A DNA stretch of 64,000 nt, from assembly GCF_010093135.1 (NCBI RefSeq), contig NZ_PDWK01000002.1, positions 1 through 64,000 of the forward strand, given 5' to 3'. The position numbers and the translations under genes are program-made. The notes under the pieces are model-generated. The model ran no database searches, had not been told where the DNA came from, and worked only from the letters and a program-made list of their open reading frames with translations. Shown here piece after piece: positions 52,523-62,848 of this stretch (position 1 is its first letter; every line of letters starts with the position of its first letter). This DNA is from Pseudoxanthomonas taiwanensis (GTDB lineage Bacteria > Pseudomonadota > Gammaproteobacteria > Xanthomonadales > Xanthomonadaceae).

Positions 52523-52783
52523 ATGAAGGTCGCCTACCGCGCCCACAACCTGATCGACGCCCACCTGGCCCGGCACGTGCTGGAGGACGCCGGCGTGCCG
52601 GCCTTCGTCTTCGGTGAGGATCTGCTGGGGGCGGCCGGCGAGCTGCCGGTGTTCGGCGTGCTGCGGGTGTGCGTGCCCGACGCGGCCTGGCCGGAGGCCG
52701 ACGCCGCCCTGCAGGCCGCAGGCCTGCGCGGCGGCCCCGACGGGCCGGCCGCGGACCCCGTTCCCGGCCTGCTGCCGGCCTGA
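52523..52783 (+). CDS. DUF2007-family putative signal-transducing protein
   Basis: An 86-residue protein with the DUF2007 pattern: KVAYRAHNLIDAHLARHVLEDAGVPAFV, then a GEL-type turn and VCVPDAAWPEADAAL. This small ferredoxin-like fold is found alone or fused to regulators; its biochemical role is unknown. A TATGCT box lies about 30 bases upstream. msrA follows after 21 bases and is probably in the same transcript. Confidence 0.82.
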   Translation: MKVAYRAHNLIDAHLARHVLEDAGVPAFVFGEDLLGAAGELPVFGVLRVCVPDAAWPEADAALQAAGLRGGPDGPAADPVPGLLPA

Positions 52784-52804
52784 ACCACCGGAAGGAGACC
52801 CGCC

Positions 52805-53458
<654 letters not shown>

Positions 53459-53475
53459 AGCCGGGCGCCGGATGC

Positions 53476-53506
53476 GCGCAGGCCACCCCGTCCGGGCGGC
53501 CTGCGC
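53476..53506. terminator. Hairpin between convergent msrA and tal
   Basis: A 9-bp perfect stem (GCGCAGGCC / GGCCTGCGC) with a 13-base loop in the 62-base convergent gap. It could end transcription from both sides. There is no T run. Confidence 0.45.
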
Positions 53507-53520
53507 GGTGGCGGGGCGGG

Positions 53521-54495
53521 TCAGGCCCCCAGGCGCGCGGCGATGTCGTTGCGCAGCGCGTCCAGGTCGCGGGCGAAGGCGGCGATGCCCTCGGCCAGCT
53601 TCTCCGAGGCCATGGCGTCGGCGGCCAGGTCGGCGGCGAAGCGCTCGGCGGGCACCGGAGCGGGGGTGCGCTGCTCGCGCGGCGGCGGCCCCAGCTTCCG
53701 CTCCACCGTGCCGGTGGAGCTGTCCAGCTGCTCCAGCAGCTCCGGCGAGATGGTCAGGCGGTCGCAGCCGGCCAGGGCCAGCACCTGGTCCACCGAGCGG
53801 AACGAGGCGCCCATCACCACGGTGGCCGCGCCGCGCCGCTTGAATTCGTCGTAGACGCCGCGCACGAAGCGCACGCCCGGGTCCTCGTCGATGCTGGCCG
53901 GCACCTGGCCGCGGGCCTTGTGCCAGTCGAGGATGCGGCCGACGAACGGCGAGATCAGGAACGCGCCGGCCTCGGCGCAGGCGATGGCCTGGGTCGGGTT
54001 GAAGATCAGGGTCAGGTTGCAGTCGATGCCCTCGGCCTGCAGCTGGCGCGCGGCCTCCACGCCCTCCCAGGTGGCGGCCACCTTGATCAGCACCTTTTCG
54101 CGCGGGACGCCGCGCTCGGCGTACATGGCGATGAACTTGCGCGCCTTGGCCACGGTGGCGGCGGTGTCGTGGGCCAGGTCGGCATCCACCTCGGTGGACA
54201 CCCGGCCGGGCACCAGCGCGGCGAGCATGGCGCCCACGCCCACGGTCAGGCGGTCGGCCACCTCGTCCACCAGGGCGCGACGGTCGCCGGACCGGGAGCG
54301 GGCCCAGGCCAGCTCGCGCTCGATCAGGTCGGCGTACACCGGCAGGCCCAGCGCCTTTTTCACCAGCGTGGGGTTGGTCGTGCAGTCGACCGGGCGCAGC
54401 CGGGCGATGGCGTCGTAGTCGCCGGTGTCGGCGACGACCACGGACAGTTCGCGCAACTGCTGCAAGCGGGACGGAGTGGAAGCGTTGGCGGTCAT
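53521..54495 (-). CDS. tal: Transaldolase
   Basis: A 324-residue pentose-phosphate enzyme that moves a three-carbon unit between sugar phosphates. Active-site features: [14 protein letters not shown] near the N-terminus, the Schiff-base lysine in [18 protein letters not shown], and the [18 protein letters not shown] and [12 protein letters not shown] segments. The length matches the TalB class. It is divergent from pyk, placing two central-carbon genes back to back over a 258-base gap. Confidence 0.94.
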   Translation of the reverse strand: MTANASTPSRLQQLRELSVVVADTGDYDAIARLRPVDCTTNPTLVKKALGLPVYADLIERELAWARSRSGDRRALVDEVADRLTVGVGAMLAALVPGRVSTEVDADLAHDTAATVAKARKFIAMYAERGVPREKVLIKVAATWEGVEAARQLQAEGIDCNLTLIFNPTQAIACAEAGAFLISPFVGRILDWHKARGQVPASIDEDPGVRFVRGVYDEFKRRGAATVVMGASFRSVDQVLALAGCDRLTISPELLEQLDSSTGTVERKLGPPPREQRTPAPVPAERFAADLAADAMASEKLAEGIAAFARDLDALRNDIAARLGA

Positions 54496-54753
54496 GACCT
54501 GGCTCGGAAACGGTTGGAGGGACGACGACGGCGGAGCGTAGCCGCACCGGGGTGGACGCGGGGTGGGCGCCGGTGGTGCGGATGCCGTCCGGGCTATGGT
54601 AGCGTTATCAGGAAGGGATTTCGCCAGCCACGGGGAGACCGCGGTGGGGCGCCGCTTCCCTTCCCGTGCGTATGGCGCGGGCGTGCGCAAGGGCACGGCC
54701 GCGGATGTGCGCGCTGTGTAAGCTTTCTCCGCCTTCCTTCCGGCCAAGCCTCC

Positions 54754-56220
54754 ATGACCGATCGCCTGCGTCGCACCAAGATCCTCGCCACCCTCGGTCC
54801 GGCTACCGACCCGCCCGGGGTGCTGGACGCGCTGCTGCGCGCCGGGGTCAATGTCGTCCGCCTCAATTTCTCCCACGGCGATCCGTCTGGGCAGGCGCGC
54901 CGCGCCGAGGAGGTGCGCGCCGCCGCCCGCCGCCAGGGTGTGGAAGTGGGCATCCTCGCTGACCTGCCGGGCCCGAAGATCCGCATCGAGCGCTTCGCCG
55001 AGGGCAAGGTGACGCTGCAGGCCGGCGCCCGCTTCGACCTGGTGGCCGAGGCCGACGCACCGCCGGGCGACGCCACCCGGGTGGGCGTCAGCTACCTGGG
55101 CCTGCCCGACGACGTCGCCCCGGGCGATGTGCTGCTGCTGGACGACGGCCTGGTGCAGCTGCGCGTGGAGCAGGTGCAGGGGCGCCGCATCGTCACCACC
55201 GTGCTCAACGACGGCGTGCTGTCCGACCGCAAGGGCCTGAACAAGCTCGGCGGCGGCCTGTCGCTGGGCGCGCTGACCGACCGCGACCGCGAGCTGATCG
55301 CCTACGTCGCCGGACTGGGCGTGGACTTCATCGCCGTGTCCTTCTGCCGCAACGCCGAGGACATGGAGGAGGCGCGGCGCATCGCCCGCGAGCACGGCAG
55401 CGACGCGTCGCTGGTGGCCAAGATCGAGCGCACCGAGGCGGTGCGCAACCTGTCCGAGATCGTCGAGGCCTCGGACGTGGTGATGGTCGCGCGCGGCGAC
55501 CTGGGCGTGGAAATCGGTGACGCCGAGCTGCCGGGCCTGCAGAAGAAGATCATCCGCGAGGCCCTGGCCCAGAACAAGGTCGTGATCACCGCCACGCAGA
55601 TGCTGCAGTCCATGGTGGAAAGCCCGATCCCGACCCGTGCCGAGGTGCTGGACGTGGCCAACGCGGTGATCGACGGCACCGATGCGGTGATGCTCTCGGC
55701 CGAGACCGCCGCCGGCGCCTATCCGGTGCGCGCGGTCGAGACCATGGCCCGCATCTGCCTGGGCGCCGAGCGCCAGTTCCAGACCGAGGTGGACTTCAGC
55801 AAGGCGCCGCGCAACCTGGAGCGTGCCGACCAGGCCATCGCCATGGCCAGCATGTTCCTGTCCGAGCACGTGGGCGTGAGCGCCATCGTGGCCATGACCG
55901 AGTCCGGCGGCACCGCCCGCTTCCTCTCGCGCTTCCGCGCCCGCGCCCCGATCTACGCCTTCTCCCGCCACGCCGGCGCGCGCCGGCGCATGGCCCTGAT
56001 GCGCGACGTGTTCCCGGTGGACTACGACAGCCGGGGGCAGACCCCGGGCGAGGCCGGGCGCGGCTGCATCCGCCTGCTGGTGGAGGCCGGCCTGCTCAAG
56101 CCGGGCGAGCGGGTGATCTTCACCAGTGGCGAGCGCATGGAGACCCACGGCGCGACCAACACCCTGCGCCTGCTCGAGGTCGGCGCCGACGGCAAGGCCA
56201 GCGGCCTGGGCGAGCTGTAA
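54754..56220 (+). CDS. pyk: Pyruvate kinase
   Basis: A 488-residue glycolytic enzyme that converts phosphoenolpyruvate and ADP to pyruvate and ATP. Seen are [33 protein letters not shown], the catalytic lysine in [20 protein letters not shown], and the [19 protein letters not shown] signature. The C-terminal regulatory domain (about 360-488) is complete. It lies 84 bases upstream of the aldolase gene and may be cotranscribed, though the aldolase has its own -10 box. Confidence 0.96.
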   Translation: MTDRLRRTKILATLGPATDPPGVLDALLRAGVNVVRLNFSHGDPSGQARRAEEVRAAARRQGVEVGILADLPGPKIRIERFAEGKVTLQAGARFDLVAEADAPPGDATRVGVSYLGLPDDVAPGDVLLLDDGLVQLRVEQVQGRRIVTTVLNDGVLSDRKGLNKLGGGLSLGALTDRDRELIAYVAGLGVDFIAVSFCRNAEDMEEARRIAREHGSDASLVAKIERTEAVRNLSEIVEASDVVMVARGDLGVEIGDAELPGLQKKIIREALAQNKVVITATQMLQSMVESPIPTRAEVLDVANAVIDGTDAVMLSAETAAGAYPVRAVETMARICLGAERQFQTEVDFSKAPRNLERADQAIAMASMFLSEHVGVSAIVAMTESGGTARFLSRFRARAPIYAFSRHAGARRRMALMRDVFPVDYDSRGQTPGEAGRGCIRLLVEAGLLKPGERVIFTSGERMETHGATNTLRLLEVGADGKASGLGEL

Positions 56221-56262
56221 CCGCTTCCGGCGGCCGTGGCCGGGTGGGCGCGCGGGGGCGGC

Positions 56263-56268
56263 TATAAT
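56263..56268 (+). promoter_or_regulatory. -10 box of class I aldolase gene
   Basis: A perfect TATAAT in very GC-rich surroundings, 36 bases before the ATG at 56305. No clear -35 hexamer is seen. Confidence 0.55.
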
Positions 56269-56304
56269 CGCCGCCCCTCTCCCCGTCCGCGTGCGCAGGA
56301 AACC

Positions 56305-57309
56305 ATGAGCATCGAGCAGCTTGCCGAGACCGCCCAGGCGATGGTCGCCCCGGGCAAGGGCATCATCGCGATCGACGAATCCACCGCCACCATCGGCAAG
56401 CGCTTTGCCGCGGTCGGTATCGAGAACACCGAGGAGAACCGCCGCGCCTACCGCGAGCTGCTGCTGACCACGCCGAAGCTGTCCGAGCACATCTCCGGCG
56501 CCATCCTCTACGACGAGACCCTGCGCCAGTCCACCCGCGACGGCGTGCCCTTCGCCAGATACATGGCCGAGCACGGCATGATCCCCGGAATCAAGGTGGA
56601 CAAGGGCACCGTGCCGCTGGCCGGTTTCCCCGGCGAGCTGGTCACCGAGGGCCTGGACGGCCTGCGCGGCCGCCTGGAGGAGTACTACCGCCTGGGCGCG
56701 CGCTTCGCCAAGTGGCGTGCGGTGATCAACATCGGCGAGGACATTCCCACCGGCACCTGCATCGACGCCAACACCCACGCCCTGGCCCGCTACGCGGCGC
56801 TTTGCCAGGAGCAGGGCCTGGTGCCGATGGTCGAGCCGGAGGTGCTGATGGACGGCGACCACGACATCGAGACCTGCTACGAGGTCACCGAGGCCGTGCT
56901 GCGCTCGCTGTTCGCCGCCCTGTACGAGCAGAACGTGCTGCTGGAAGGCACCATCCTCAAGGCCTCGATGGTCATCTCCGGCAAGGACTGTCCGGAGCAG
57001 GCCGACGTGCAGGAGGTGGCCGAGTCCACCCTGATGTGCCTCAAGAGCACCGTGCCGGCGATCCTGCCGGGCATCGTGTTCCTGTCCGGCGGGCAGAGCG
57101 ACGAGGCCGCCACCGCGCACCTGGACGCGATGAACCGCCTGGGCCCGAACCCGTGGCCGCTGAGCTTCTCCTACGGCCGGGCCATGCAGCAGGCCGCGCT
57201 GAAGCTGTGGGCCCAGGACATGCAGGGCAACTGGCGCAAGGCCCAGGAAACCGTCTACGCCCGCGCCCGCGACAACGGCCTGGCCGCGCTGGGCAGGTGG
57301 GAAGGCTGA
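56305..57309 (+). CDS. Fructose-bisphosphate aldolase, class I
   Basis: A 334-residue Schiff-base aldolase that splits fructose 1,6-bisphosphate. The opening [18 protein letters not shown] is the class I hallmark (eukaryote-like). Substrate and catalytic residues lie in [33 protein letters not shown], and the Schiff-base lysine in [21 protein letters not shown] and [14 protein letters not shown] follow. Class I forms are less usual in bacteria than class II but are found in xanthomonads. A terminator hairpin follows at 57337. Confidence 0.94.
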   Translation: MSIEQLAETAQAMVAPGKGIIAIDESTATIGKRFAAVGIENTEENRRAYRELLLTTPKLSEHISGAILYDETLRQSTRDGVPFARYMAEHGMIPGIKVDKGTVPLAGFPGELVTEGLDGLRGRLEEYYRLGARFAKWRAVINIGEDIPTGTCIDANTHALARYAALCQEQGLVPMVEPEVLMDGDHDIETCYEVTEAVLRSLFAALYEQNVLLEGTILKASMVISGKDCPEQADVQEVAESTLMCLKSTVPAILPGIVFLSGGQSDEAATAHLDAMNRLGPNPWPLSFSYGRAMQQAALKLWAQDMQGNWRKAQETVYARARDNGLAALGRWEG

Positions 57310-57336
57310 AGGGCCGCGCCCGCCGTCCCTCCGGAG

Positions 57337-57360
57337 ACGCCGGCCTCCGCGCCGGCGTTT
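57337..57360 (+). terminator. Terminator after aldolase gene
   Basis: An 8-bp perfect stem (ACGCCGGC / GCCGGCGT) with a 6-base loop followed by TTT, 27 bases after the stop and just before the convergent TonB-like gene end. Confidence 0.6.
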
Positions 57361-57378
57361 CCCGGTCCCGGGGAGGGC

Positions 57379-58251
57379 CTATTCGGTTAGCATCTCGCCG
57401 CCGGGCTTGAACACCCAGGTGCGGGTCACGTGCAGGATGTCCACGCCGTCGCCGGCATCCGGCAGCGGCGGGAACGGTTCGGCCAGGTGGACGATGCGGA
57501 TCGCGCTCTCGTCCAGCAGCGGGGTGCCGCTGGAGCGCAGGATGCGCGCGCTATCCACGCTGCCGTCGCGGCGCACGCCCACGCTCAGCACCACCTGGCC
57601 GCCCAGCCGGCGCCGGCGCGCCTCGTCCGGGTAGTTGAGGTTGCCGATCCGCTCGACCCGGTCCACCCAGGCCCGCAGGTAGTTGGCGTAGTGGTATTCC
57701 CGGGTACTGGCGGAGACGAACTTGCGGGTGGGGCGCCGGGCGTACAGCTCCGAGCGAAGGTAGACCTCGGCGGCCAGGCGCGCCATCTCCGCGTCGCGGG
57801 CGGCGCGCTCGGGGCTGACCGGCGGCAGCGGCGCGTCCACCGGCTGCTCGGGCTGGGCCACCGGCACCGGATCCCCGCCGCGGCGGGTGGCCACCACCCG
57901 GGCCTGCGGCGGCGGCGCCTCCATGGCGCTGGCGCGGGCCGGCTCCGGCGCTTGGCCGGGCTCGGCCAGCGGCACGCTGCCGGCCTGCATCTCGCGCGGA
58001 CGCCGGGCCTGGTCGTGCTCGCCGCCGCCGCGGTTGTTGGCCTGGGCCAGGAAGTCGGCCTGCTCGGGCGTCAGCGGGGTGCTGGTCTGGCTGAAGATCA
58101 CGTCCAGGGTCGGCACCATCGGCGCCTCGTCGCCGAAGGCGAAGCCCAGGCCCAGGACCAGGATGCCGTGGACCAGCAGCGACAGCACCACCGTGGCGTT
58201 CAGTCGCTGCTGCGGGCCGATCCGCGGCGGGGTGACGGGCGCCGTGCTCAT
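57379..58251 (-). CDS. TonB-family energy-transducing protein (TonB3-like)
   Basis: A 290-residue inner-membrane-anchored protein. A single N-terminal anchor (LNATVVLSLLVHGILVLGLGFAF, about residues 17-39) leads to a P/E/A/Q-rich periplasmic spacer to about 180. The C-terminal TonB domain follows: YARRPTRKFVSAS, RIGNLNYPDEARRRRLGGQV and VLSVGVRRDGSVDSARIL. It would pass proton-motive energy to outer-membrane proteins. Placement beside gshB and pilG matches tonB3 of Pseudomonas aeruginosa, which is linked to twitching motility. The start overlaps the gshB stop (ATGA). Confidence 0.87.
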   Translation of the reverse strand: MSTAPVTPPRIGPQQRLNATVVLSLLVHGILVLGLGFAFGDEAPMVPTLDVIFSQTSTPLTPEQADFLAQANNRGGGEHDQARRPREMQAGSVPLAEPGQAPEPARASAMEAPPPQARVVATRRGGDPVPVAQPEQPVDAPLPPVSPERAARDAEMARLAAEVYLRSELYARRPTRKFVSASTREYHYANYLRAWVDRVERIGNLNYPDEARRRRLGGQVVLSVGVRRDGSVDSARILRSSGTPLLDESAIRIVHLAEPFPPLPDAGDGVDILHVTRTWVFKPGGEMLTE

Positions 58252-59198
58252 GCCGGCGGTCCGGCCTCGATGGCGTCGAACAGGCGCCCGGCGATGTTGA
58301 TGCCGAACTGGGCGTCCAGCTCGCGCACGCAGGTGGGGCTGGTGACGTTGACCTCGGTCAGCCAGTCGCCGATCACGTCCAGGCCGACGAAGCGCATGCC
58401 GCGCCGGCGCATCTCCGGGCCGACCTGGGCGGCGATCCAGCGGTCGCGCTCGGACAGCGGGCGACCCTCGCCGCGGCCGCCGGCGGCCAGGTTGCCGCGG
58501 AATTCGTCGCCCTGCGGGATGCGCGCCAGGCAGTACTCCACCGGCTCGCCGTCGATCAGCAGGATGCGCTTGTCGCCGTGGACGATCTCCGGGATGTAGC
58601 GCTGGGCCAGGGCGAGCCTGCGGCCGCCCCCGGTCAGGGTCTCCAGGATCACGTTCAGGTTGGGATCGCCGGGCTGGCTGAGGAAGATCGAGCGCCCGCC
58701 CATGCCGTCCAGGGGCTTGAGCACGACCTTGCCGTGCTCGATCGCGAAGGCCTTCAGCTCGGCCGGGTCGCGGCTGATCCGGGTCGGCGGGCAGCACTGC
58801 GGGAACAGCATCGCCGCCAGCTTCTCGTTGAAGTCGCGCAGGCCGCGCGGGTCGTTGACCACCTGCGCGCCGGCCAGGCGCGCCAGGTCCAGGATCTGGG
58901 TGTCGTACAGGTATTCGGCGTCGACCGGCGGGTCCTTGCGCATCAGCACCACCTGGCCGGGGCCGAAGGCCAGTTCCGCGAACCGCCCCAGCTCGTGCCA
59001 GCCGGCCGGATCCTCGCGCACCCGCAGCGGCGCGGCCACGGCCACCGCGCGGCCGTCGCGCACGGCCAGCCCGCCGGGACGCACATAGTGCAGGCGGTGC
59101 CCGCGCCGCTGGGCCTCCAGCAGCATCGCGAAGGTGGTGTCCTTGGCGATCTTGATCGACCCGATCGGGTCCATCACGACGATGACGTCCAGGGCCAT
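58248..59198 (-). CDS. gshB: Glutathione synthase
   Basis: A 316-residue ATP-grasp ligase that adds glycine to gamma-glutamylcysteine. Seen are VIVVMDPIGSIKIAKDTTFAML at the N-terminus, the ATP-binding GKVVLKPLDGMGGRSIF, and the C-terminal RFVGLDVIGDWLTEVNVTSPTC with the Mg-binding acidic residues. The length is as in E. coli. It precedes the TonB-like gene with an ATGA overlap, and is divergent from pilG. Confidence 0.95.
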   Translation of the reverse strand: MALDVIVVMDPIGSIKIAKDTTFAMLLEAQRRGHRLHYVRPGGLAVRDGRAVAVAAPLRVREDPAGWHELGRFAELAFGPGQVVLMRKDPPVDAEYLYDTQILDLARLAGAQVVNDPRGLRDFNEKLAAMLFPQCCPPTRISRDPAELKAFAIEHGKVVLKPLDGMGGRSIFLSQPGDPNLNVILETLTGGGRRLALAQRYIPEIVHGDKRILLIDGEPVEYCLARIPQGDEFRGNLAAGGRGEGRPLSERDRWIAAQVGPEMRRRGMRFVGLDVIGDWLTEVNVTSPTCVRELDAQFGINIAGRLFDAIEAGPPA

Positions 59199-59307
59199 GG
59201 CGCGCGGCAGCGGGGTAGGGACCTGCGATGGTAGCCGAAGGTGGCGCCGGCCGGCGCCGGCGCGGCCGGTTATTGCGACCGCCGCCGCATCCCGGCGTGT
59301 GCCGGAC

Positions 59308-59338
59308 TTGACAGTATCGGGCCGTGCTGGGATATAGA
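59308..59338 (+). promoter_or_regulatory. Sigma70-type promoter of the pilGHIJ-chpA operon
   Basis: A perfect TTGACA (59308-59313) is followed after 19 bases by TATAGA (59333-59338), or by GATATA at 17 bases. This is the clearest -35/-10 pair in the window, about 55 bases before the pilG ATG, in the 195-base gap to gshB. Confidence 0.65.
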
Positions 59339-59393
59339 GGCCTTCGCAGCGGCGCCGGGAGAAGCGCCGCGCGTACGGGGAATTCAGAAGGTG

Positions 59394-59795
59394 ATGACTG
59401 AAAACACGGCCCCGCAGGGGGCACTGGATGGGCTTCGGGTCATGGTGATCGATGACTCCAAGACCATCCGCCGCACCGCCGAGACTCTGCTCAAGCGGGA
59501 GGGATGCGAGGTCGTCACCGCCGCCGACGGCTTCGAGGCCCTGGCCAAGATCGCCGACCAGCAACCGCAGATCATCTTCGTCGACATCATGATGCCGCGC
59601 CTGGACGGCTACCAGACGTGCGCGCTCATCAAGGGCAACCAGAAGTTCAAGTCGACGCCGGTGATCATGCTGTCGTCCAAGGACGGCCTGTTCGACAAGG
59701 CGCGCGGCCGCATCGTCGGGTCGGAACAGTACCTGACCAAACCGTTCACTCGCGAAGAGCTGCTTAGCGCCATCCGTACCTACGTCAACGCCTGA
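59394..59795 (+). CDS. pilG: Twitching motility response regulator PilG
   Basis: A 133-residue single-domain CheY-like receiver that takes phosphate from ChpA and promotes pilus extension. The acidic pocket D20-D21 (VMVIDDSKTI), phosphorylation site D64 (IIFVDIMMPR) and lysine K in LTKPF are all present. The ATG at 59394 was taken; a GTG stands one codon earlier. It heads the Pil-Chp chemosensory operon. pilH follows after 19 bases. Confidence 0.94.
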   Translation: MTENTAPQGALDGLRVMVIDDSKTIRRTAETLLKREGCEVVTAADGFEALAKIADQQPQIIFVDIMMPRLDGYQTCALIKGNQKFKSTPVIMLSSKDGLFDKARGRIVGSEQYLTKPFTREELLSAIRTYVNA

Positions 59796-59814
59796 CCGGG
59801 GGGCAGGCAACACC

Positions 59815-60180
59815 ATGGCTCGAATCCTGCTGATCGAAGATTCGCCGACCGATCGTGCGGTTTTCACCCAGTGGCTGGAGCGCGACGGCCACGAGGTCCT
59901 GGTGGCGAGCAACGCCGAGGACGGCCTGACGCTGGCGCGCGAGCAGCAGCCGGACCTGGTGCTGATGGATGTCGTGCTGCCGGGCATGAGCGGCTTCCAG
60001 GCCACCCGCGCGCTGACCCGCGGCGAGGCCACCAGCAGGATCCCGGTGCTGATCGTCAGCACCAAGAGCATGGAGACCGACCGCGCCTGGGGCATGCGCC
60101 AGGGGGCGGTGGACTACATCGTCAAGCCTCCCCGCCAGGAGGAGCTTCTGGAGAGGATCAAGCAGCTGGTGAACGCCTGA
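59815..60180 (+). CDS. pilH: Twitching motility response regulator PilH
   Basis: A 121-residue CheY-like receiver, the second output or phosphate sink of the Pil-Chp system, linked to pilus retraction. D9 (LIEDSPTD), phospho-acceptor D52 (LVLMDVVLPG) and K in IVKPPRQEEL are visible. Its TGA overlaps the ATG of pilI (TGATG), so translation is coupled. Confidence 0.94.
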   Translation: MARILLIEDSPTDRAVFTQWLERDGHEVLVASNAEDGLTLAREQQPDLVLMDVVLPGMSGFQATRALTRGEATSRIPVLIVSTKSMETDRAWGMRQGAVDYIVKPPRQEELLERIKQLVNA

Positions 60181-60710
60181 TGCGCACGCCCTTCGACATC
60201 CTGTCCGACTACGAGCGGCGCAGCCTCGCCCACGCGGTGCAGCTGCCGGCACGCGAACTGGGCAGGGATGTGTGGCGCGGGGTCGGCTACCGCATCGGCA
60301 GGCGCCGCCTGGTGTCGCAGTTCGGCGAGGTCGTGGAGATCCTGCCGATGCCGCCGGTCACCCCGGTGCCGGGCGCCCAGCCCTGGCTGCTGGGCATCGG
60401 CAACGTGCGCGGCAACCTGTTCCCGGTCATCGACCTGAAGCTGTTCCTGGAGGGCGAGCGCACCGTGCTGCACGAGGGGCAGCGGGTGCTGATCATGCGC
60501 CAGCAGGGCGGCGACGTGGCCCTCACCATCGACGAGCTGTACGGCCAGCGCAGCTTCGGCGAGGAGCAGGCCATCGACCCGGCGCCCCTGGCGCAGGGCC
60601 GCTACGCCCACTTCATCGACCGCGCGTTCCACGGCGACGACGCCGACTGGGGCGTGTTCTCCCTGTCGCGGCTGGCCCGCACTCCCGAATTCAGGCAAGC
60701 GGCGGCGTAA
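60180..60710 (+). CDS. pilI: CheW-like adaptor PilI
   Basis: A 176-residue CheW-domain scaffold that connects the receptor PilJ with the kinase ChpA. The CheW fold is recognised from VGYRIGRRRLVSQFGEVVEI, GIGNVRGNLFPVIDLKLFL and VALTIDELYGQRSF. It starts within the pilH stop and is followed by pilJ after 36 bases. Confidence 0.92.
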   Translation: MRTPFDILSDYERRSLAHAVQLPARELGRDVWRGVGYRIGRRRLVSQFGEVVEILPMPPVTPVPGAQPWLLGIGNVRGNLFPVIDLKLFLEGERTVLHEGQRVLIMRQQGGDVALTIDELYGQRSFGEEQAIDPAPLAQGRYAHFIDRAFHGDDADWGVFSLSRLARTPEFRQAAA

Positions 60711-60746
60711 GCCGGCGCATCCGCATTCCGACGAGGCCGAAGAAGC

Positions 60747-62783
60747 ATGAGTACTGCCCTTGAAACCTCCAAGACCAGTCGCCTGGGCGGCGTCAGCACC
60801 GGGTTCTGGCTGGTCCTGCTGGCGATCTCGGTGGTGGTGTTCGGCCTCAACACCGGCGTGGCCACCTGGCAGGCCAACCGCCTGGCCGGCGGCAGCACCT
60901 CGGCCGCGGACCTGCAGGTGCTGTCGCAGCAGCTGGCCAACCAGGGCCGCGACGCGGTGGCGGGCAACGCCGCGGCGTTCAAGGAATTCCGCGCCACCCG
61001 CGCGCAGATCGCGCGCGAGGTGGACTCCCTGCAGTCGCGCTTCGCCAACGAGCCGGTGATCTCCGGTCCGCTGGAGCGGCTGATGCAGACCTGGCGGCCG
61101 ATGGCCACCCACGCCGGCCAGATCGAGGCGTCCGAACAGGCGGTGCTGGCGGTGTCCGGCAACGCCGACCGCTTCGTCGCCCGCGTCCCACAGCTGCAGG
61201 CCCAGCTCAACGAGGTGGTGCGCGCGATGACCGCCGGCGGCGCGCCGGCCACCCAGGTGTTCAACGCCCTGCAGCAGGTGGTGGTGGCCGGCACCATGGC
61301 CCGCCGCGTGACCGAGATCCGCGCCGGCGGCCCGGGCGCGGCCAGCGCCGGCGACGCGCTGACCCGCGACGCGCTGGTGTTCGGCCAGGTGCTCGACGGC
61401 CTGGCCAACGGCAACGAGGAGCTGGGCGTGGCCCCGGTGCGCAACGCCGCCGCGCAGGCGGCGCTGCAGCAGTCGCAGGCGCAGTGGGCGGAGATGCGCA
61501 CCGACCTGGACGCGATCCTGGGCAGCTCGCGCGACCTGTTCGCCGCGCAGGCGGCCGCCGCCGGCATCCCCGGAAACGCCGGCCGCATGCTGGAGGACAG
61601 CCGGCGCCTGTTCGAGGCCTCCGCCCCCTTCGGCTCGGCCAACGACACCCGCCTGTTCCCGAACTTCTGGCTGGGCGTGGTCTCCGGCGCGCTGGCCCTG
61701 ATCTCGCTGATCGGCTACGTGTGGAGCTCGGTGCGCAACCGCGCCCGCGAGCAGGAGGCCCGACTGCAGGCCCAGGTGGAGTTCAACAGCCGCAACCAGC
61801 AGGCGATCATGCGGCTGCTGGACGAGATCAGCTCGCTCGGCGAAGGCGACCTGACGGTGCGCGCCTCGGTGACCGAGGACATGACCGGCGCCATCGCGGA
61901 CGCCATCAACTACGCCGTGGACGAGCTGCGCAACCTGGTGACCACGATCAACGACACCTCGGTGCAGGTGGCGGCCTCGTCGCAGGAGACCCAGGCCACG
62001 GCCCTGCAGCTGGCCGAGGCGGCCAACCACCAGGCCGAGCAGATCGCCGCCGCGTCCGAGCGCATCCGCGAGATCGCGGCGAGCATCGAACAGGTGTCGC
62101 GCAACTCCACCGAATCGGCCGAGGTGGCGCAGCGCTCGGTGCTCATCGCCGCCGAGGGCGCCGGCGTGGTGCGCGAGACCATCAACGGCATGGACCAGAT
62201 CCGCGACCAGATCCAGGAGACCTCCAAGCGCATCAAGCGCCTGGGCGAGTCTTCCCAGGAGATCGGCTCGATCGTGGAACTGATCAACGACATTTCCGAG
62301 CAGACCAACATCCTGGCGCTCAACGCGGCCGTGCAGGCCGCCTCGGCGGGCGAGGCCGGCCGAGGCTTCGCGGTGGTGGCCGACGAAGTGCAGCGCCTGG
62401 CCGAACGCACCTCCAACGCGACCCGACGCATCGAAGGTCTGGTCCAGGCGATCCAGGCCGACACCAACGAGGCGGTCAGCTCGATGGAACAGACCACCGC
62501 CGAGGTGGTGTCCGGTGCCCGCCTGGCCGAGGACGCCGGTACCGCGCTGGCCGAGATCGAGCGCGTGTCCAATGACCTGAACGAGCTCATCAAGCGCATC
62601 TCGGTGGCGGCGCAGCAGCAGGCGGTGGCCGCGGCGGACATCACGCGCACGATGGACGTGATCCGCCAGATCACCGGCCAGACCTCGCGCGGCGCGGGGC
62701 AGACGGCCGAGTCGATCGGACACCTGGCGCAGCTGGCCGCGGACCTGCGCCGCTCGGTCGCCGACTTCAAGCTGCCGGCCTGA
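60747..62783 (+). CDS. pilJ: Methyl-accepting chemotaxis-type receptor PilJ
   Basis: A 678-residue inner-membrane receptor of the Pil-Chp system. The first membrane segment (about 20-40, FWLVLLAISVVVFGL) and second (about 308-328, WLGVVSGALALISLIGYVW) enclose a periplasmic PilJ domain rich in alanine and glutamine. A HAMP-like region and long coiled-coil signalling domain follow. The hairpin tip IVELINDISEQTNILALNAA, then VQAASAGEAGRGFAVVADEV, is the conserved kinase-binding tip of MCPs. No obvious QExxx methylation pentapeptides were searched in detail. Confidence 0.94.
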   Translation: MSTALETSKTSRLGGVSTGFWLVLLAISVVVFGLNTGVATWQANRLAGGSTSAADLQVLSQQLANQGRDAVAGNAAAFKEFRATRAQIAREVDSLQSRFANEPVISGPLERLMQTWRPMATHAGQIEASEQAVLAVSGNADRFVARVPQLQAQLNEVVRAMTAGGAPATQVFNALQQVVVAGTMARRVTEIRAGGPGAASAGDALTRDALVFGQVLDGLANGNEELGVAPVRNAAAQAALQQSQAQWAEMRTDLDAILGSSRDLFAAQAAAAGIPGNAGRMLEDSRRLFEASAPFGSANDTRLFPNFWLGVVSGALALISLIGYVWSSVRNRAREQEARLQAQVEFNSRNQQAIMRLLDEISSLGEGDLTVRASVTEDMTGAIADAINYAVDELRNLVTTINDTSVQVAASSQETQATALQLAEAANHQAEQIAAASERIREIAASIEQVSRNSTESAEVAQRSVLIAAEGAGVVRETINGMDQIRDQIQETSKRIKRLGESSQEIGSIVELINDISEQTNILALNAAVQAASAGEAGRGFAVVADEVQRLAERTSNATRRIEGLVQAIQADTNEAVSSMEQTTAEVVSGARLAEDAGTALAEIERVSNDLNELIKRISVAAQQQAVAAADITRTMDVIRQITGQTSRGAGQTAESIGHLAQLAADLRRSVADFKLPA

Positions 62784-62794
62784 CGGGAGGGGGA

Positions 62795-62848
62795 ATGAGC
62801 ATCGGTCGGTACATGCGCACGGGCCAGCTGGCAGGGGAGCGGCGATGA
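62795..62848 (+). CDS. Possible 17-residue leader ORF overlapping chpA start
   Basis: An ATG at 62795 preceded by a very strong GGGAGGGGG site begins MSIGRYMRTGQLAGERR, ending in a TGA that overlaps the chpA ATG (ATGA, 62845-62848). It is in a different frame from chpA. The layout is that of a translationally coupled leader peptide. Without comparison to relatives, conservation of this short frame cannot be judged, so it may be chance. Confidence 0.35.
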   Translation: MSIGRYMRTGQLAGERR